The notes below the pieces were generated by a model. That model ran no database searches, was not told where the DNA came from, and saw only the letters and a program-made list of their open reading frames with translations. 64,000 nucleotides of DNA from Synechococcus sp. PCC 7335 (lineage in GTDB: Bacteria > Cyanobacteriota > Cyanobacteriia > Phormidesmidales > Phormidesmidaceae). Position numbers and translations under genes: made by a program. Positions 55,878 through 64,000 of this stretch are shown piece by piece. Position 1 is the stretch's first letter; each line of letters starts with the position of its first letter. Where the stretch lies: contig NZ_DS989904.1 of NCBI RefSeq assembly GCF_000155595.1, forward strand, positions 961,354 through 1,025,353, written 5' to 3'.

Positions 55878-56888
55878 ATGAACCGTCCGGCTAGCGACAA
55901 AAGTCACTTTCGACAGAGGATTAGCTTCCTTAGTGCCAATTTTCTGATGCTGACACTCGCAGCCAGTTTGTGGAGTTGTGCGCCCGCTGACAGAGCAGAT
56001 GGGTCTAGCCCTAGCGGTGAGCTAGTTTCTCAATCTGAGCAAGCAGCCAGTCAAGCAGCCGGCCAAAAGAAGGTTCTAACGACCTTTACCATCTTGGCAG
56101 ACATTGCTCAAAACGTAGCTGGAGAAGCGCTTACTGTTGAATCTATCACTCGCACAGGCGAAGAAATTCATGGCTACGAGCCGATTCCGAGTGATATAGC
56201 CAAGGCACAGCAAGCAGATCTCGTACTTTACAACGGGATGAACCTAGAGCGCTGGTTTGATCAATTTCTAGGTAGCCTCGATGACGTACCTGCCGTAGTT
56301 CTTACTGAGGGGATTGAGCCGATTGCGATCGCCCAAGGGCCCTATGCCGATAAGCCCAATCCGCACGCTTGGATGTCGCCTAGAAACGCACTGATCTATG
56401 TAGAAAACATTCGCCAGGCGTTTGTAGAACTCGATCCAGACAACGCCGATACCTATAACCTCAATGCTGACGCCTATAGCCGGGAGCTTAGGGCAATTGA
56501 CGCGACGTTAGCTGATAGTCTCAATTCGGTCCCTTCGGACCAGAGGTATCTAGTCACTTGTGAGGGTGCATTCTCTTATCTAGCGCGCGACTATGGTCTA
56601 GAAGAAGTCTATATGTGGCCTATCAACGCTGAACAACAGTCTACGCCGAAGCAGATTAAGCAGGTTATCGACAAAGTGAAAGAGAACGAGGTACCGACCG
56701 TTTTTTGTGAAAGCACTGTGAGCAGTGAGGCCCAAGAGGAAGTTGCCAAGGCCGCTGATGCGGAGTTTGGCGGTAATTTATATGTCGACTCGCTCTCTGG
56801 GGAAGGTGGTCCCGTTCCAACATTTCTGGATCTCTTGGAATATGATGCGCAGCTAATTGCGAATGGACTTTTAGAAGGAGTTCCCTAG
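55878..56888 (+). CDS. mntC: Mn/Zn ABC transporter substrate-binding protein (MntC/ZnuA-like)
   Basis: 336 residues. The signal/lipoprotein N-terminus LMLTLAASLWSCAPADRAD places the lipobox Cys near 34. The cluster A-I binding-protein fold follows (VLTTFTILADIAQNVAGEAL). Metal ligands can be read as His in GEEIHGYEP, His in PNPHAWMSP, Glu in CEGAFSYL and Asp in VDSLSGEGG. The set His2-Glu-Asp, and EGAFSYLARDYGLEEVYMWPINAEQQ, are typical of manganese-specific MntC. No His-rich zinc loop is present. Mn uptake would support photosystem II. First gene of a three-gene operon. Confidence 0.88.
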   Translation: MNRPASDKSHFRQRISFLSANFLMLTLAASLWSCAPADRADGSSPSGELVSQSEQAASQAAGQKKVLTTFTILADIAQNVAGEALTVESITRTGEEIHGYEPIPSDIAKAQQADLVLYNGMNLERWFDQFLGSLDDVPAVVLTEGIEPIAIAQGPYADKPNPHAWMSPRNALIYVENIRQAFVELDPDNADTYNLNADAYSRELRAIDATLADSLNSVPSDQRYLVTCEGAFSYLARDYGLEEVYMWPINAEQQSTPKQIKQVIDKVKENEVPTVFCESTVSSEAQEEVAKAADAEFGGNLYVDSLSGEGGPVPTFLDLLEYDAQLIANGLLEGVP

Positions 56889-57014
56889 TCCCTTGATAGC
56901 GCCTTCTACCTGCTGGTTACCTGCTTCTTCCTAAGACTGGCTTCTTCCTAAGCGTGCCTTACAGCCGACTTTCTAACCTCTCACTTACCCCTTTGGCGTC
57001 CCTTGTATCGACCT

Positions 57015-57905
57015 ATGCCTGATTCGACTACCCACATTCAGCACCCCAGTCTCTGCCCAGATACCTATGGCATTGCTGTAGACAATATCAGCGTCACTTA
57101 CAGTAACGCCAGACTAGCGCTGTACAATGCCAGCTGCTATGTAGAACCAGGTACTATCACCGGACTTGTAGGCCCTAATGGAGGGGGGAAATCTACTCTC
57201 TTTAAGTCCATTATGGGTTTTCTATCGCCGAGTCAGGGGCAGGTGTCTATTGATGCTATGTCAATAGGAAAGGCGCAAAAGCGGCAGCTCATAGCCTATG
57301 TACCCCAAGCAGACGAGGTAGATTGGAACTTTCCAATTAGTGTGTTCGATGTGGTGATGATGGGCCGCTATGGCTATATGAATCTCTTTCGCATTCCTAG
57401 CCGTAAGGATCGCCGCATCGTCAGAGAGAGCTTAGCACGGGTTGGGATGAGTGAGTTCAAAGACCGTCAGATTGGAGAGCTTTCTGGCGGACAGAAGAAG
57501 CGTGCTTTCTTAGCGAGGGCCTTAGCACAGGAGGGAAGAGTAATCTTACTAGACGAGCCATTCACAGGGGTGGACGTCAAGACGGAAAAAAGTATCGTCA
57601 CTTTGTTAATGCAGCTACGTGACGAGGGCCATACAATTTTGGTCTCTACTCACGACTTGTCTGCTATCTCTACTTTTTGTGATCGCGTTATTCTACTCAA
57701 TCAAACCATCCTCGCAGCAGGGACTACGGCTGAAACCTTCACCGAAGAAAATCTTGCTATGACCTTTGGAGGCTTGCCACTAAGCAGTCTAAAAGCCACC
57801 TCGACCGATCAGCCAAACCTAGCGCATCATCACTGTAACCAATCACATAGCCAGCCAGGACATCCCTCTATTCAAGTAGCCCAGCCCAGGAGCTTGGACT
57901 CGTGA
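57015..57905 (+). CDS. mntA: Manganese ABC transporter ATP-binding protein
   Basis: 296 residues from ATG 57015 (an upstream in-frame TTG at 57003 is less likely). Walker A GPNGGGKSTLFKSI (~50), Q-loop YVPQADEVDWNFPISVFDVVMMG, signature LSGGQKKRAFLARAL, Walker B VILLDEPFTGVD and the switch His in STHDLSAI are intact. The Q-loop continuation is characteristic of metal-type (MntA/ZnuC) ATPases. The last ~35 residues are His/Ser/Gln-rich (LAHHHCNQSHSQPGH) and may bind metal or be disordered. Its stop overlaps the start of the permease gene by 4 bp. Confidence 0.92.
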   Translation: MPDSTTHIQHPSLCPDTYGIAVDNISVTYSNARLALYNASCYVEPGTITGLVGPNGGGKSTLFKSIMGFLSPSQGQVSIDAMSIGKAQKRQLIAYVPQADEVDWNFPISVFDVVMMGRYGYMNLFRIPSRKDRRIVRESLARVGMSEFKDRQIGELSGGQKKRAFLARALAQEGRVILLDEPFTGVDVKTEKSIVTLLMQLRDEGHTILVSTHDLSAISTFCDRVILLNQTILAAGTTAETFTEENLAMTFGGLPLSSLKATSTDQPNLAHHHCNQSHSQPGHPSIQVAQPRSLDS

Positions 57906-58828
57906 GCGCCCTGCTAGCAGTATCCTCTGAAGCTGCAATATCTCTTGAAGCCATTGTGAATTGGTTAATCGAGCCTTTTCAGCTGGGATTCATGATCCGG
58001 GCGCTGTGGGTAAGCTCTTTTGTGGGCACTGTCTGTGCGGTGCTCTCTTGCTACATCACCCTCAAGGGCTGGTCGCTAATGGGAGATGCCGTTTCTCATG
58101 CGGTTGTTCCGGGCGTCGTGGTTGCCTATGCACTAGGGCTACCCTTTGCTTTGGGTGCGTTTGTTTTTGGGTTTGGGGCAACGGTAGCGATTGGCTATGT
58201 GAAAGCTAAAACTAGACTAAAAGAAGATGCCGTTATCGGCGTAATTTTTACCGGTTTTTTTGCGTTTGGGTTAGTGCTTGCCACCAAGATTCCTAGCAAT
58301 ATTGACCTTTTTCATATTCTCTTTGGTAATGTTCTAGGGATCTCTCCACAGGATATTATTCAAACGCTAATTGCGGGCTTTTTGACGCTAGCGATCATCT
58401 TGTTTCGCAGAAAGGATTTGTTGCTTTTTTGCTTTGATCCAAACCATGCCAAGGCAATTGGCCTGAATACTCAAGCAATGTACTATACGCTGCTTTCCGT
58501 ACTGGCGCTAACGATCGTAACAGCGCTACAAACAGCGGGAATTGTTCTGGTAGTGGCGATGCTGGTGACGCCTGGTGCAACCGCTTATCTGCTAAGTGAT
58601 CGCTTTGATCGAATGCTGATGATTTCTGTTGCAACCAGTGTCCTTTCTTGCTTTTTTGGGACCTACCTCAGCTACCATTTAGACGCTTCAACCGGTGGCT
58701 GCATTGTGGTATTAATGACAATCTTTTTTGTAATGGCAATGCTGTTTGCGCCAAAGTATGGGATTTTGTCGCAAAAGTTTCGCAGGCCGTTGCACGACGC
58801 GGGTCTTCAACCTTCAAAAGATGGCTAG
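57902..58828 (+). CDS. mntB: Manganese ABC transporter permease
   Basis: 308 residues from GTG 57902, overlapping the ATPase gene by 4 bp (GTGA). About nine membrane helices. The family features GWSLMGDAVSHAVVPGVVVAYALG (~57-80), KTRLKEDAVIGVIFTGFFAFG and VVAMLVTPGATAYLLSDRFDRM are present. It forms the membrane channel of the Mn(II)-type cluster A-I importer encoded by the preceding two genes. No separate regulator gene follows. Confidence 0.92.
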   Translation: MSALLAVSSEAAISLEAIVNWLIEPFQLGFMIRALWVSSFVGTVCAVLSCYITLKGWSLMGDAVSHAVVPGVVVAYALGLPFALGAFVFGFGATVAIGYVKAKTRLKEDAVIGVIFTGFFAFGLVLATKIPSNIDLFHILFGNVLGISPQDIIQTLIAGFLTLAIILFRRKDLLLFCFDPNHAKAIGLNTQAMYYTLLSVLALTIVTALQTAGIVLVVAMLVTPGATAYLLSDRFDRMLMISVATSVLSCFFGTYLSYHLDASTGGCIVVLMTIFFVMAMLFAPKYGILSQKFRRPLHDAGLQPSKDG

Positions 58829-58959
58829 ATATAGCGTGTACCGGATAAATTAGACACACGCGGATCACTTTGCCTGTCGCGCTACGGGACCTCCAGCCTG
58901 TAATTATATACTTCAACAAAGTAAGAGATACTATAGAGTGCATTCTCTCTAATCCGGTA

Positions 58960-60243
58960 ATGGACTCTCTGCAAAAGCTTATAGATCTAGATCGTCGGCA
59001 TGTTTGGCACCCGTACGCGGCGATGCCTAATCCGCTGCCAGTGTTCCCGGTGCGTTCAGCCAAAGGGGTGCGAATTGAATTAGAAGATGGGCGATCGCTA
59101 ATCGACGGTATTTCCTCTTGGTGGACTTGCATTCACGGCTACAATCACCCTCAGCTCAACACGGCTGCGCACGCTCAGATTGAACAAATGTCTCACGTGA
59201 TGTTTGGGGGATTGACCCATCGCCCTGGGGTGCAGCTAGCCAGTAAGCTAATTGAGATCACGCCAGCTGAGCTGCAGCATGTTTTCTTTAGCGATTCTGG
59301 ATCTGTTGCCGTCGAAGTAGCCATGAAGATGGCCGTGCAGTACTGGCAGAGCAAAGGCCAGACTGAAAAAAATCGCTTCTTGACCATTCGCAATGGCTAC
59401 CATGGTGATACGTTCGCAGCCATGTCCGCTTGCGATCCGATCAACGGCATGCATCACTTATTCAGCGGTATGCTGATGCCACAGTATTTTGCCGATGCAC
59501 CGCAGGTTCGATTTGGCGAAGATTGGCAGGAAGCGGATATCGCTAGCTTTGCATCTCTTTTGAAAGAGAACAGCGATCACATTGCGTCTGCTATCTTCGA
59601 GCCGGTCGTGCAAAATGCTGGAGGGGTTCGGTTCTATCATCCCGAGTATGTGCGTAGAGCCAGTGAGCTGTGCAAACAGTACGACGTGCTGCTGATCTTA
59701 GATGAGATTGCCACTGGGTTTGGTCGTACCGGGAAGTTATTTGCCTGTGAATATGCAGATATCTCTCCAGATATTATGTGCCTTGGCAAAGCGCTTTCAG
59801 GGGGATTTATATCCCTAGCCGCAACGCTAACAACCACGCATATCAGCCAGACTTTCTCTGAGGGAGAAGCAGGCGTATTTATGCACGGTCCTACATTCAT
59901 GGGCAATCCGTTGGCCTGCGCGGTAGCGCTAGCAAATCTAGAACTGTTAGAAAGCTACGACTGGTCAATGAAGATTAAAAAGATTGAAGCGCAGTTGCGA
60001 CTAGAGCTGGCGTCCTGTCAAGCATTATCGGCAGTGAAGGACGTGCGGGTATTGGGCGCGATCGCAGCGGTCGAACTCCACGACCCGGTGAATATGTCTA
60101 TTGTCCAGCCCCAATTTGTCGAGAGGGGCGTATGGCTACGACCTTTCGGTCGATTGCTATACACCATGCCGCCATACATTATCCAACCGGAAGAGCTCAG
60201 TGCGATCACCTCCGCAATTTACGAAGTTGCTGCCAAGCTCTAG
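58960..60243 (+). CDS. bioA: Adenosylmethionine-8-amino-7-oxononanoate aminotransferase
   Basis: 427 residues from ATG 58960; the frame extends 30 codons earlier without similarity. Typical BioA motifs: DRRHVWHPYAAM (~9), DGISSWWTCIHGYNHPQLN (~45), SDSGSVAVEVAMKMAVQYW, RNGYHGDTFAAMSACDP, DEIATGFGRTG and the PLP-lysine segment CLGKALSGGFISLAAT. It transfers the amino group of SAM to 8-amino-7-oxononanoate in biotin synthesis. Many cyanobacteria lack bioA and use BioU, so its presence is notable. No other bio gene lies nearby. Confidence 0.93.
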   Translation: MDSLQKLIDLDRRHVWHPYAAMPNPLPVFPVRSAKGVRIELEDGRSLIDGISSWWTCIHGYNHPQLNTAAHAQIEQMSHVMFGGLTHRPGVQLASKLIEITPAELQHVFFSDSGSVAVEVAMKMAVQYWQSKGQTEKNRFLTIRNGYHGDTFAAMSACDPINGMHHLFSGMLMPQYFADAPQVRFGEDWQEADIASFASLLKENSDHIASAIFEPVVQNAGGVRFYHPEYVRRASELCKQYDVLLILDEIATGFGRTGKLFACEYADISPDIMCLGKALSGGFISLAATLTTTHISQTFSEGEAGVFMHGPTFMGNPLACAVALANLELLESYDWSMKIKKIEAQLRLELASCQALSAVKDVRVLGAIAAVELHDPVNMSIVQPQFVERGVWLRPFGRLLYTMPPYIIQPEELSAITSAIYEVAAKL

Positions 60244-60263
60244 TGCTTATGTTAGAACGTGGT

Positions 60264-61484
60264 CTAGGGCATAGGTTCAAAGAGCTGCTTGGAAATAACG
60301 CCGTGAACCCCCTTGACAATATCCACAACTTGCGAAACTTCAAAATCAATAGCAGCACTACCTAATAAGAGCGCATCTTGCTCAGTCAACTCGTATTCTT
60401 CGTTGACGATTCGCAAAGATTCTCTCACTGACTCTTTCATTGCCTCATCGAGATCTTCATCTAGTCCAATGGAGATCCAAAGATCTTCAGTCTCACCCAT
60501 CGGCTGCTCAAGCATCATTCCTTTGTGAAGGACTAGCTCAAAAGTAGGCGTTAACGAACACTCAATTGCGGTGAGTGCGACTTCTCCATTGCCCTGAGCG
60601 CAGTGCGGGTCACCAGAATAGAAGAGTGCTCCTGGGACTTGAACCGGCAGATAGAGACTGCTGCCAACACCCAGCAGCTTGATATCTACATTACCACCAT
60701 AAATACCAGGCGGAATAGAGTTTACCGAGTCTTCTACATCAGCAGGAACAACGCCCATAATTCCCATAAAGGGCTTTAGAGGAATACCGATATCAGGTTG
60801 ATTATTGCTAGGACGAAAGATGCCCATTTCTTTGGCCATATCAATCGGAATTACCTTAGTGTAGATATCTGCGTCATCGACAGGAAACTCACCTGGTAGC
60901 GACCCCTTGCCATGGCGGTTAGAGATTACGCCGTAAGGAACACGGTAGGCTATATCAATCGTTTTTATCTCTAGTACATCGCCAGGTTCTGCATCTTCTA
61001 CATAGATAGGACCAGTGATCACGTGAGGACCAGGTCCCGTTTTTTCCACGTTGGCTTTTACGGTGAGCTGATCGGGTAGAATATCTTCTTGTTTAATTCC
61101 TCTACTCGTTAAGAAATCAACTGTATCCCCTTGATCTGCCAGAATACCTTCGTGAGAGACGGTTTCTAAGGTCACACGATCACCCGACTGAACTGTTAAA
61201 ATCGGCGCACTGTCTGGCTTGAAAAGTTCACCCCAAATCACGTTATCGGGCGAGGATTTCACTGTATAAACCTGAGGAGTTGCCTGTGAGATATTCACCG
61301 GATCAGTCAATCTAGCAAACGATTTCAGCGAACCGTTGATTACCAAAAGGGAAAGTATTGTCGTTAAACAGAGCGCAAGGGGCGATCGCATAAGCTCGCC
61401 TGCTGAGAACTTCTCTTGAGACCCTACAAAATTCCTATGGAGTCGCCTGAGAAGCGATCTAAGCCACATCATGTTCTCTGTCAT
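60264..61484 (-). CDS. Acetamidase/formamidase family protein with N-terminal membrane anchor
   Basis: 406 residues. A basic start and a hydrophobic helix (~33-50, LALCLTTILSLLVINGSL) suggest an uncleaved anchor or signal sequence, after which ~350 residues follow the FmdA_AmdA layout: GDRVTLETVSHEG, GPGPHVITGPIYVEDAEPGDVLEIKTIDI, FSGDPHCAQGNGEV as YSGDPHCAQGNGEV, and an acidic C-terminal region. Family members hydrolyse short amides to acid and ammonia. The HCAQGNGE block holds the presumed metal and active-site residues. The export signal is unusual compared with cytoplasmic formamidases. Confidence 0.85.
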   Translation of the reverse strand: MTENMMWLRSLLRRLHRNFVGSQEKFSAGELMRSPLALCLTTILSLLVINGSLKSFARLTDPVNISQATPQVYTVKSSPDNVIWGELFKPDSAPILTVQSGDRVTLETVSHEGILADQGDTVDFLTSRGIKQEDILPDQLTVKANVEKTGPGPHVITGPIYVEDAEPGDVLEIKTIDIAYRVPYGVISNRHGKGSLPGEFPVDDADIYTKVIPIDMAKEMGIFRPSNNQPDIGIPLKPFMGIMGVVPADVEDSVNSIPPGIYGGNVDIKLLGVGSSLYLPVQVPGALFYSGDPHCAQGNGEVALTAIECSLTPTFELVLHKGMMLEQPMGETEDLWISIGLDEDLDEAMKESVRESLRIVNEEYELTEQDALLLGSAAIDFEVSQVVDIVKGVHGVISKQLFEPMP

Positions 61485-61820
61485 CGAAACACATCCTTTG
61501 TTGAAGCTTACTAATATGCATATGTACTAATACGCAATAGTGAACTAGCCTTTTTTACATTGATATGTAGCAGAAACTACAGAGAAGATAATTTAATCTG
61601 CCTTCTCTGACAAACAAGGGACTAGACGACAGGATGATTTTTATATGAGCTACTGTTCTAGCTATCCTTATGCCTCTTCCATGAGGTTCTCCGTTCACTT
61701 TATAGTCTTTATTGATATAAACACCAAGAAACACCTCTATTTACAGAGGCTCTACGAACAATTAACTGATAAAATTAGGATCCTCAGTCAAATGTTAAAT
61801 TTGTTTTTTCCACAGAGAGT
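61485..61820. other. AT-rich divergent spacer
   Basis: 336 bp between divergent genes, AT-rich. A degenerate repeat TACTAATATG/TACTAATACG lies around 61508-61535. Promoters are presumed here. A 70-codon frame at 61645 is not supported. Confidence 0.4.
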
Positions 61821-62459
61821 ATGGTCGCTTCAAAGAAAAATCGTTTCTCTTGGGTAGGACAGTTCCTAGCTTTTGTTCCTGGGAAAAAGTCTCTTTATCA
61901 ATCTGCTATTGTTCAGGTAGTTGCTGTCGAAGAAGGCGCACCTATCGATACGATCCAAAGTTATCAGATCAAGCTAGATAAAGATATTCGAGAGGCAGCG
62001 TCTCACTCGATTGAGGCCAAAGATTGGATCAAAATTGCTGGTAAGGGCAAACCGGACAAAAAAACAGGCAAGATTGAGTGGAAAGCCAGCACTATAAAGA
62101 AAGTTTCACTTCGAAAGGTAGCCAAAGTAAAGGAAGAGGCGAAGACGCGATCGCACTCTGTACAGTCGAAATCGCTGAGTACGGCTAAAGCAAAGCCTAC
62201 TAGGATCTTGGTTTGCCAGAAGTCTAGCTGCCGTAAGAAGGGAAGTCAGAAGGTGAGCGATGCGATGGAAAAAGCGATCGCTAATGCAGAAGCTTCCGAC
62301 CAGGTGATAGTCAAATCGACGGGTTGTCTCAAATGCTGTAAAACAGGTCCGACCGTTGTCGTTTTACCAGCTAATGACAAAAACAAAAAAACATCCAAAG
62401 AAAGACATCGGAAAGTCACGCCGAAGGCTGCCAAAAAAATTGTTGCTTCTGTGCTGTAG
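61821..62459 (+). CDS. OB-like domain fused to thioredoxin-like 2Fe-2S ferredoxin
   Basis: 212 residues. Residues ~1-95 form a basic beta-rich unit (RFSWVGQFLAFVPGKKSLYQ, IKLDKDIREAASHSI, DWIKIAGKGKPD) that could be an OB-like fold. A Lys/Ser-rich linker follows. The C-terminal ~80 residues have the thioredoxin-like 2Fe-2S pattern: CQKSSCRKKGS and STGCLKCCKTGPTVVVLP, giving Cys ligands C-x4-C and C-x3-C with the TGP turn. Such shethna-type domains carry one 2Fe-2S cluster. The role is unknown; perhaps redox control of a nucleic-acid-binding function, which is inference. Confidence 0.72.
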   Translation: MVASKKNRFSWVGQFLAFVPGKKSLYQSAIVQVVAVEEGAPIDTIQSYQIKLDKDIREAASHSIEAKDWIKIAGKGKPDKKTGKIEWKASTIKKVSLRKVAKVKEEAKTRSHSVQSKSLSTAKAKPTRILVCQKSSCRKKGSQKVSDAMEKAIANAEASDQVIVKSTGCLKCCKTGPTVVVLPANDKNKKTSKERHRKVTPKAAKKIVASVL

Positions 62460-62670
62460 CGTCCGTCAGTCTGTCCATACTGCCTTAAGCTGTCTTTCTC
62501 TATTTCTCTATTGAACACATAGATTTGAGCGCATTGCCCAATCCTAGACCTAATATTTTGTGCTAGTTAATAAAGCGCTGCCTATTTGACCATATTACTG
62601 AGCCGACAATATTATCGCCTAAGCTATCTCCTGCCGCCCAATTGTACCGTTACTTAGATGCTTAGGGAAT

Positions 62671-62973
62671 CTATTCCTCCGAACCTGAGGCTTCCCAACA
62701 TCGATTGAGCGACGCCACTAAAGCTGTTCGAGAATAGGCAACCCGCTTGAGAACGCTCCATAATTGCAGTGCCTGTGTCGGCGTTCTCACCTCTACTTGT
62801 AGTGGCTGAAAACCACTGCAACAACACTCAATGTCAAGATCTTGCAGGCGATGATAAACCTGCCAGCGGTCCTCACAAGTTACCAGTATCAGACTTGAGA
62901 TTGATAAGCCGTCTGAATTCCCGCCCAGATTGGCCGATGAACCAGTTGATTTTGCAGAACTAAATAGTGACAC
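62671..62973 (-). CDS. Asr1405/Asl0597 family protein
   Basis: 100 residues. The core RWQVYHRLQDLDIECCCSGFQPLQVEV followed by ALQLWSVLKRVAY matches this small cyanobacterial family. No catalytic motif is recognised. The N-terminal ~30 residues are Ser/Gly-rich. Function unknown. It is convergent with the 2Fe-2S protein gene and divergent from dps. Confidence 0.75.
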   Translation of the reverse strand: MSLFSSAKSTGSSANLGGNSDGLSISSLILVTCEDRWQVYHRLQDLDIECCCSGFQPLQVEVRTPTQALQLWSVLKRVAYSRTALVASLNRCWEASGSEE

Positions 62974-63521
62974 TAAAAAACTCCTTATGGATGAGTGCTG
63001 GGCTAGCTGGTTTGTAATTGAAGTATTTCTAATATGTCTCCGATATCTCTATATCTCTGAATAAAGAGGTAAGCGATCTATATTCTTTCTAGAGCAGTCG
63101 ATGGATATCTCAATCGGAAAAGGTATCATTACGATGGTTAATGCGAAATTTTTCTAATAAAGACGTTCATTGGATACTTAACAGTAAAAAGTTTATGGCT
63201 GTCGATAAAGTCTGTGTAACTAGAAGATACTTTCAATAGCCAAGACAAAAATATCGTACGTCGCCAGCTAACGAAACATTTCGAGATGTCCTTTTAGCAA
63301 AGTGTGTAGGAAGGCTTCTATCATTTGAACCTTTGAACTCTATTGAGAATACATATCAATCACTTAGGCCCGCAGCCCGCGAAGATAGGGGGTTTCAGGT
63401 TATTGAGAATAAGCTATACTTCAGTAGTCAAAACGTCTTAAAGCGTATGCCGCAGCGTTTTACCTGATGTCAGCGGCATCTTTTTTGTCTTAGCAAAATC
63501 AACTTCAGAGGATAAAACACT
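62974..63521. other. Spacer upstream of dps
   Basis: About 550 bp between divergent genes. No open gene. A terminator-type hairpin lies at 63447-63487, only 35 bp before the dps start. The remaining sequence is moderately AT-rich. Confidence 0.5.
63447..63487 (+). terminator. Orphan terminator-like hairpin just upstream of dps
   Basis: ATGCCGC (63447-63453) and GCGGCAT (63473-63479) pair perfectly over a 19-nt loop, followed by C and TTTTTT. No gene on this strand ends within 900 bp upstream, so it may terminate a small RNA or attenuate dps. Confidence 0.8.
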
Positions 63522-64000
63522 ATGGCAATTTCATCTGCTGTTATCACACCATTTGGTCAGGTCGCTGATAACGTCATTCTGCTAGAGAAGTCTGTTACAG
63601 AACCCGTCTGTGAAGGTTTAAACATTGCATTAGCTAGTATTCAGGGTCTTTATACTCAGTATCAAAAGCACCACTTTGTTGTAGAAGGAGCAGAGTTTTT
63701 AGAACTACACAACTTTTTTGAAGAAGGCTACACTGCAACTAGAGAACATGTTCATGATATTGGCGAGCGCTTGAATGGACTAGGCGGTGTTCCTGTTGCG
63801 AGCTTTACAAAGCTTGCTGAAATTTGCTGTTTTGAGCAAGAGCTCGATGGCATCTTCGGCTGCCGTCAGATGGTGGTGAACGACCTAAAGGCTGAACAAG
63901 AGGTCATCAAAGTACTGCGTCGGAATGCGTCGCAGGCAGAAAGTTTAGGGGATAGAGCAACTCGCTACCTCTATGAGGGCATCCTTCTAAAAACCGAAGA
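63522..64000 (+). CDS. dps: Dps family ferritin-like protein, 5' part
   Basis: The frame starts at ATG 63522 and runs past the window end, giving ~159 N-terminal residues. The segments [27 protein letters not shown] and [12 protein letters not shown] match the ferroxidase region of cyanobacterial Dps proteins (His, Asp and Glu ligands at the dimer interface). Dps stores iron and protects DNA from peroxide. A possible weak SD (AGAGGA, 63507-63512) precedes the start. The upstream hairpin at 63447 may regulate it. Confidence 0.9.
   Translation, partial: MAISSAVITPFGQVADNVILLEKSVTEPVCEGLNIALASIQGLYTQYQKHHFVVEGAEFLELHNFFEEGYTATREHVHDIGERLNGLGGVPVASFTKLAEICCFEQELDGIFGCRQMVVNDLKAEQEVIKVLRRNASQAESLGDRATRYLYEGILLKTE

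Noticed and set aside
61645..61857. 70-codon frame before the 2Fe-2S protein gene
   Set aside because: It overlaps the start of the next gene, sits in AT-rich spacer sequence and has no recognisable similarity.

Overview
The window comes from a cyanobacterial chromosome. The evidence is a bilin reductase (pcyA), an NdhP-like 40-residue peptide, several proteins of cyanobacteria-restricted families (DUF3531, DUF4278, Asr1405/Asl0597), a glutamine (glnA-type) riboswitch, and frequent GCGATCGC (HIP1) octamers in most genes. GC content looks close to 50%. I cannot name the species; a marine or Leptolyngbya/Synechococcus-like lineage would fit. No rRNA, tRNA, CRISPR array or intact insertion sequence was recognised.

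Layout. 1-3156: 3' end of a DISARM phage-defence operon (drmA C-terminus, drmB, drmC) on the + strand. 3271-13276: GH63-type glycosidase, gmk, pcyA, a TPR protein, a LapA protein carrying a degenerate GGDEF domain, secG and gpmI. 14056-24428: ABC-F ATPase, a secreted protein, pyrB, a lipoprotein, a DNA glycosylase, ndhP-like, a beta-CASP hydrolase, a class IV aminotransferase and ftsH. 24602-29211: two-domain PTPS/QueD, a glutamine riboswitch ahead of a DUF4278/IF17-like gene, rsmG, an ABC ATPase, DUF3531 and a NUDIX protein. 29294-33827: a receptor whose cyclase domain lacks its catalytic residues, followed by an MscS channel with a non-canonical cyclic-nucleotide pocket, then a membrane-anchored protein bordered by copies of a 51-bp repeat. 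33996-42354: moaE, a glycosyltransferase, the deoC-recO-MFS operon and mutS. 42434-46440: an eroded RTX gene tail beside an intact tandem alkaline-phosphatase/RTX gene. 46808-49745: gloB, rplI, dnaB. 49818-54883: aldo/keto reductase, response regulator and hybrid histidine kinase. 54980-58828: TetR regulator divergent from a Mn/Zn ABC transporter operon. 58960-64000: bioA, a formamidase-family protein, a 2Fe-2S protein, an Asr1405-like protein and a partial dps.

Functional themes. Much of the window is housekeeping: nucleotide metabolism, replication and repair, translation, glycolysis, redox and pigment synthesis. The accessory content is the DISARM edge, the alkaline-phosphatase/RTX region, the sensor-channel pair, and the metal transporter with its probable repressor.

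Two patterns cut across gene boundaries. First, three signalling domains (GGDEF, class III cyclase, cNMP-binding) keep their folds but have lost diagnostic catalytic or ligand residues. Second, many spacers, and one kinase gene, contain fresh-looking two- to four-copy tandem duplications with periods of 10-18 bp, plus one of 51 bp, which suggests slippage-driven expansion throughout this genome. All calls are made by eye from sequence and family knowledge; no database search was run.
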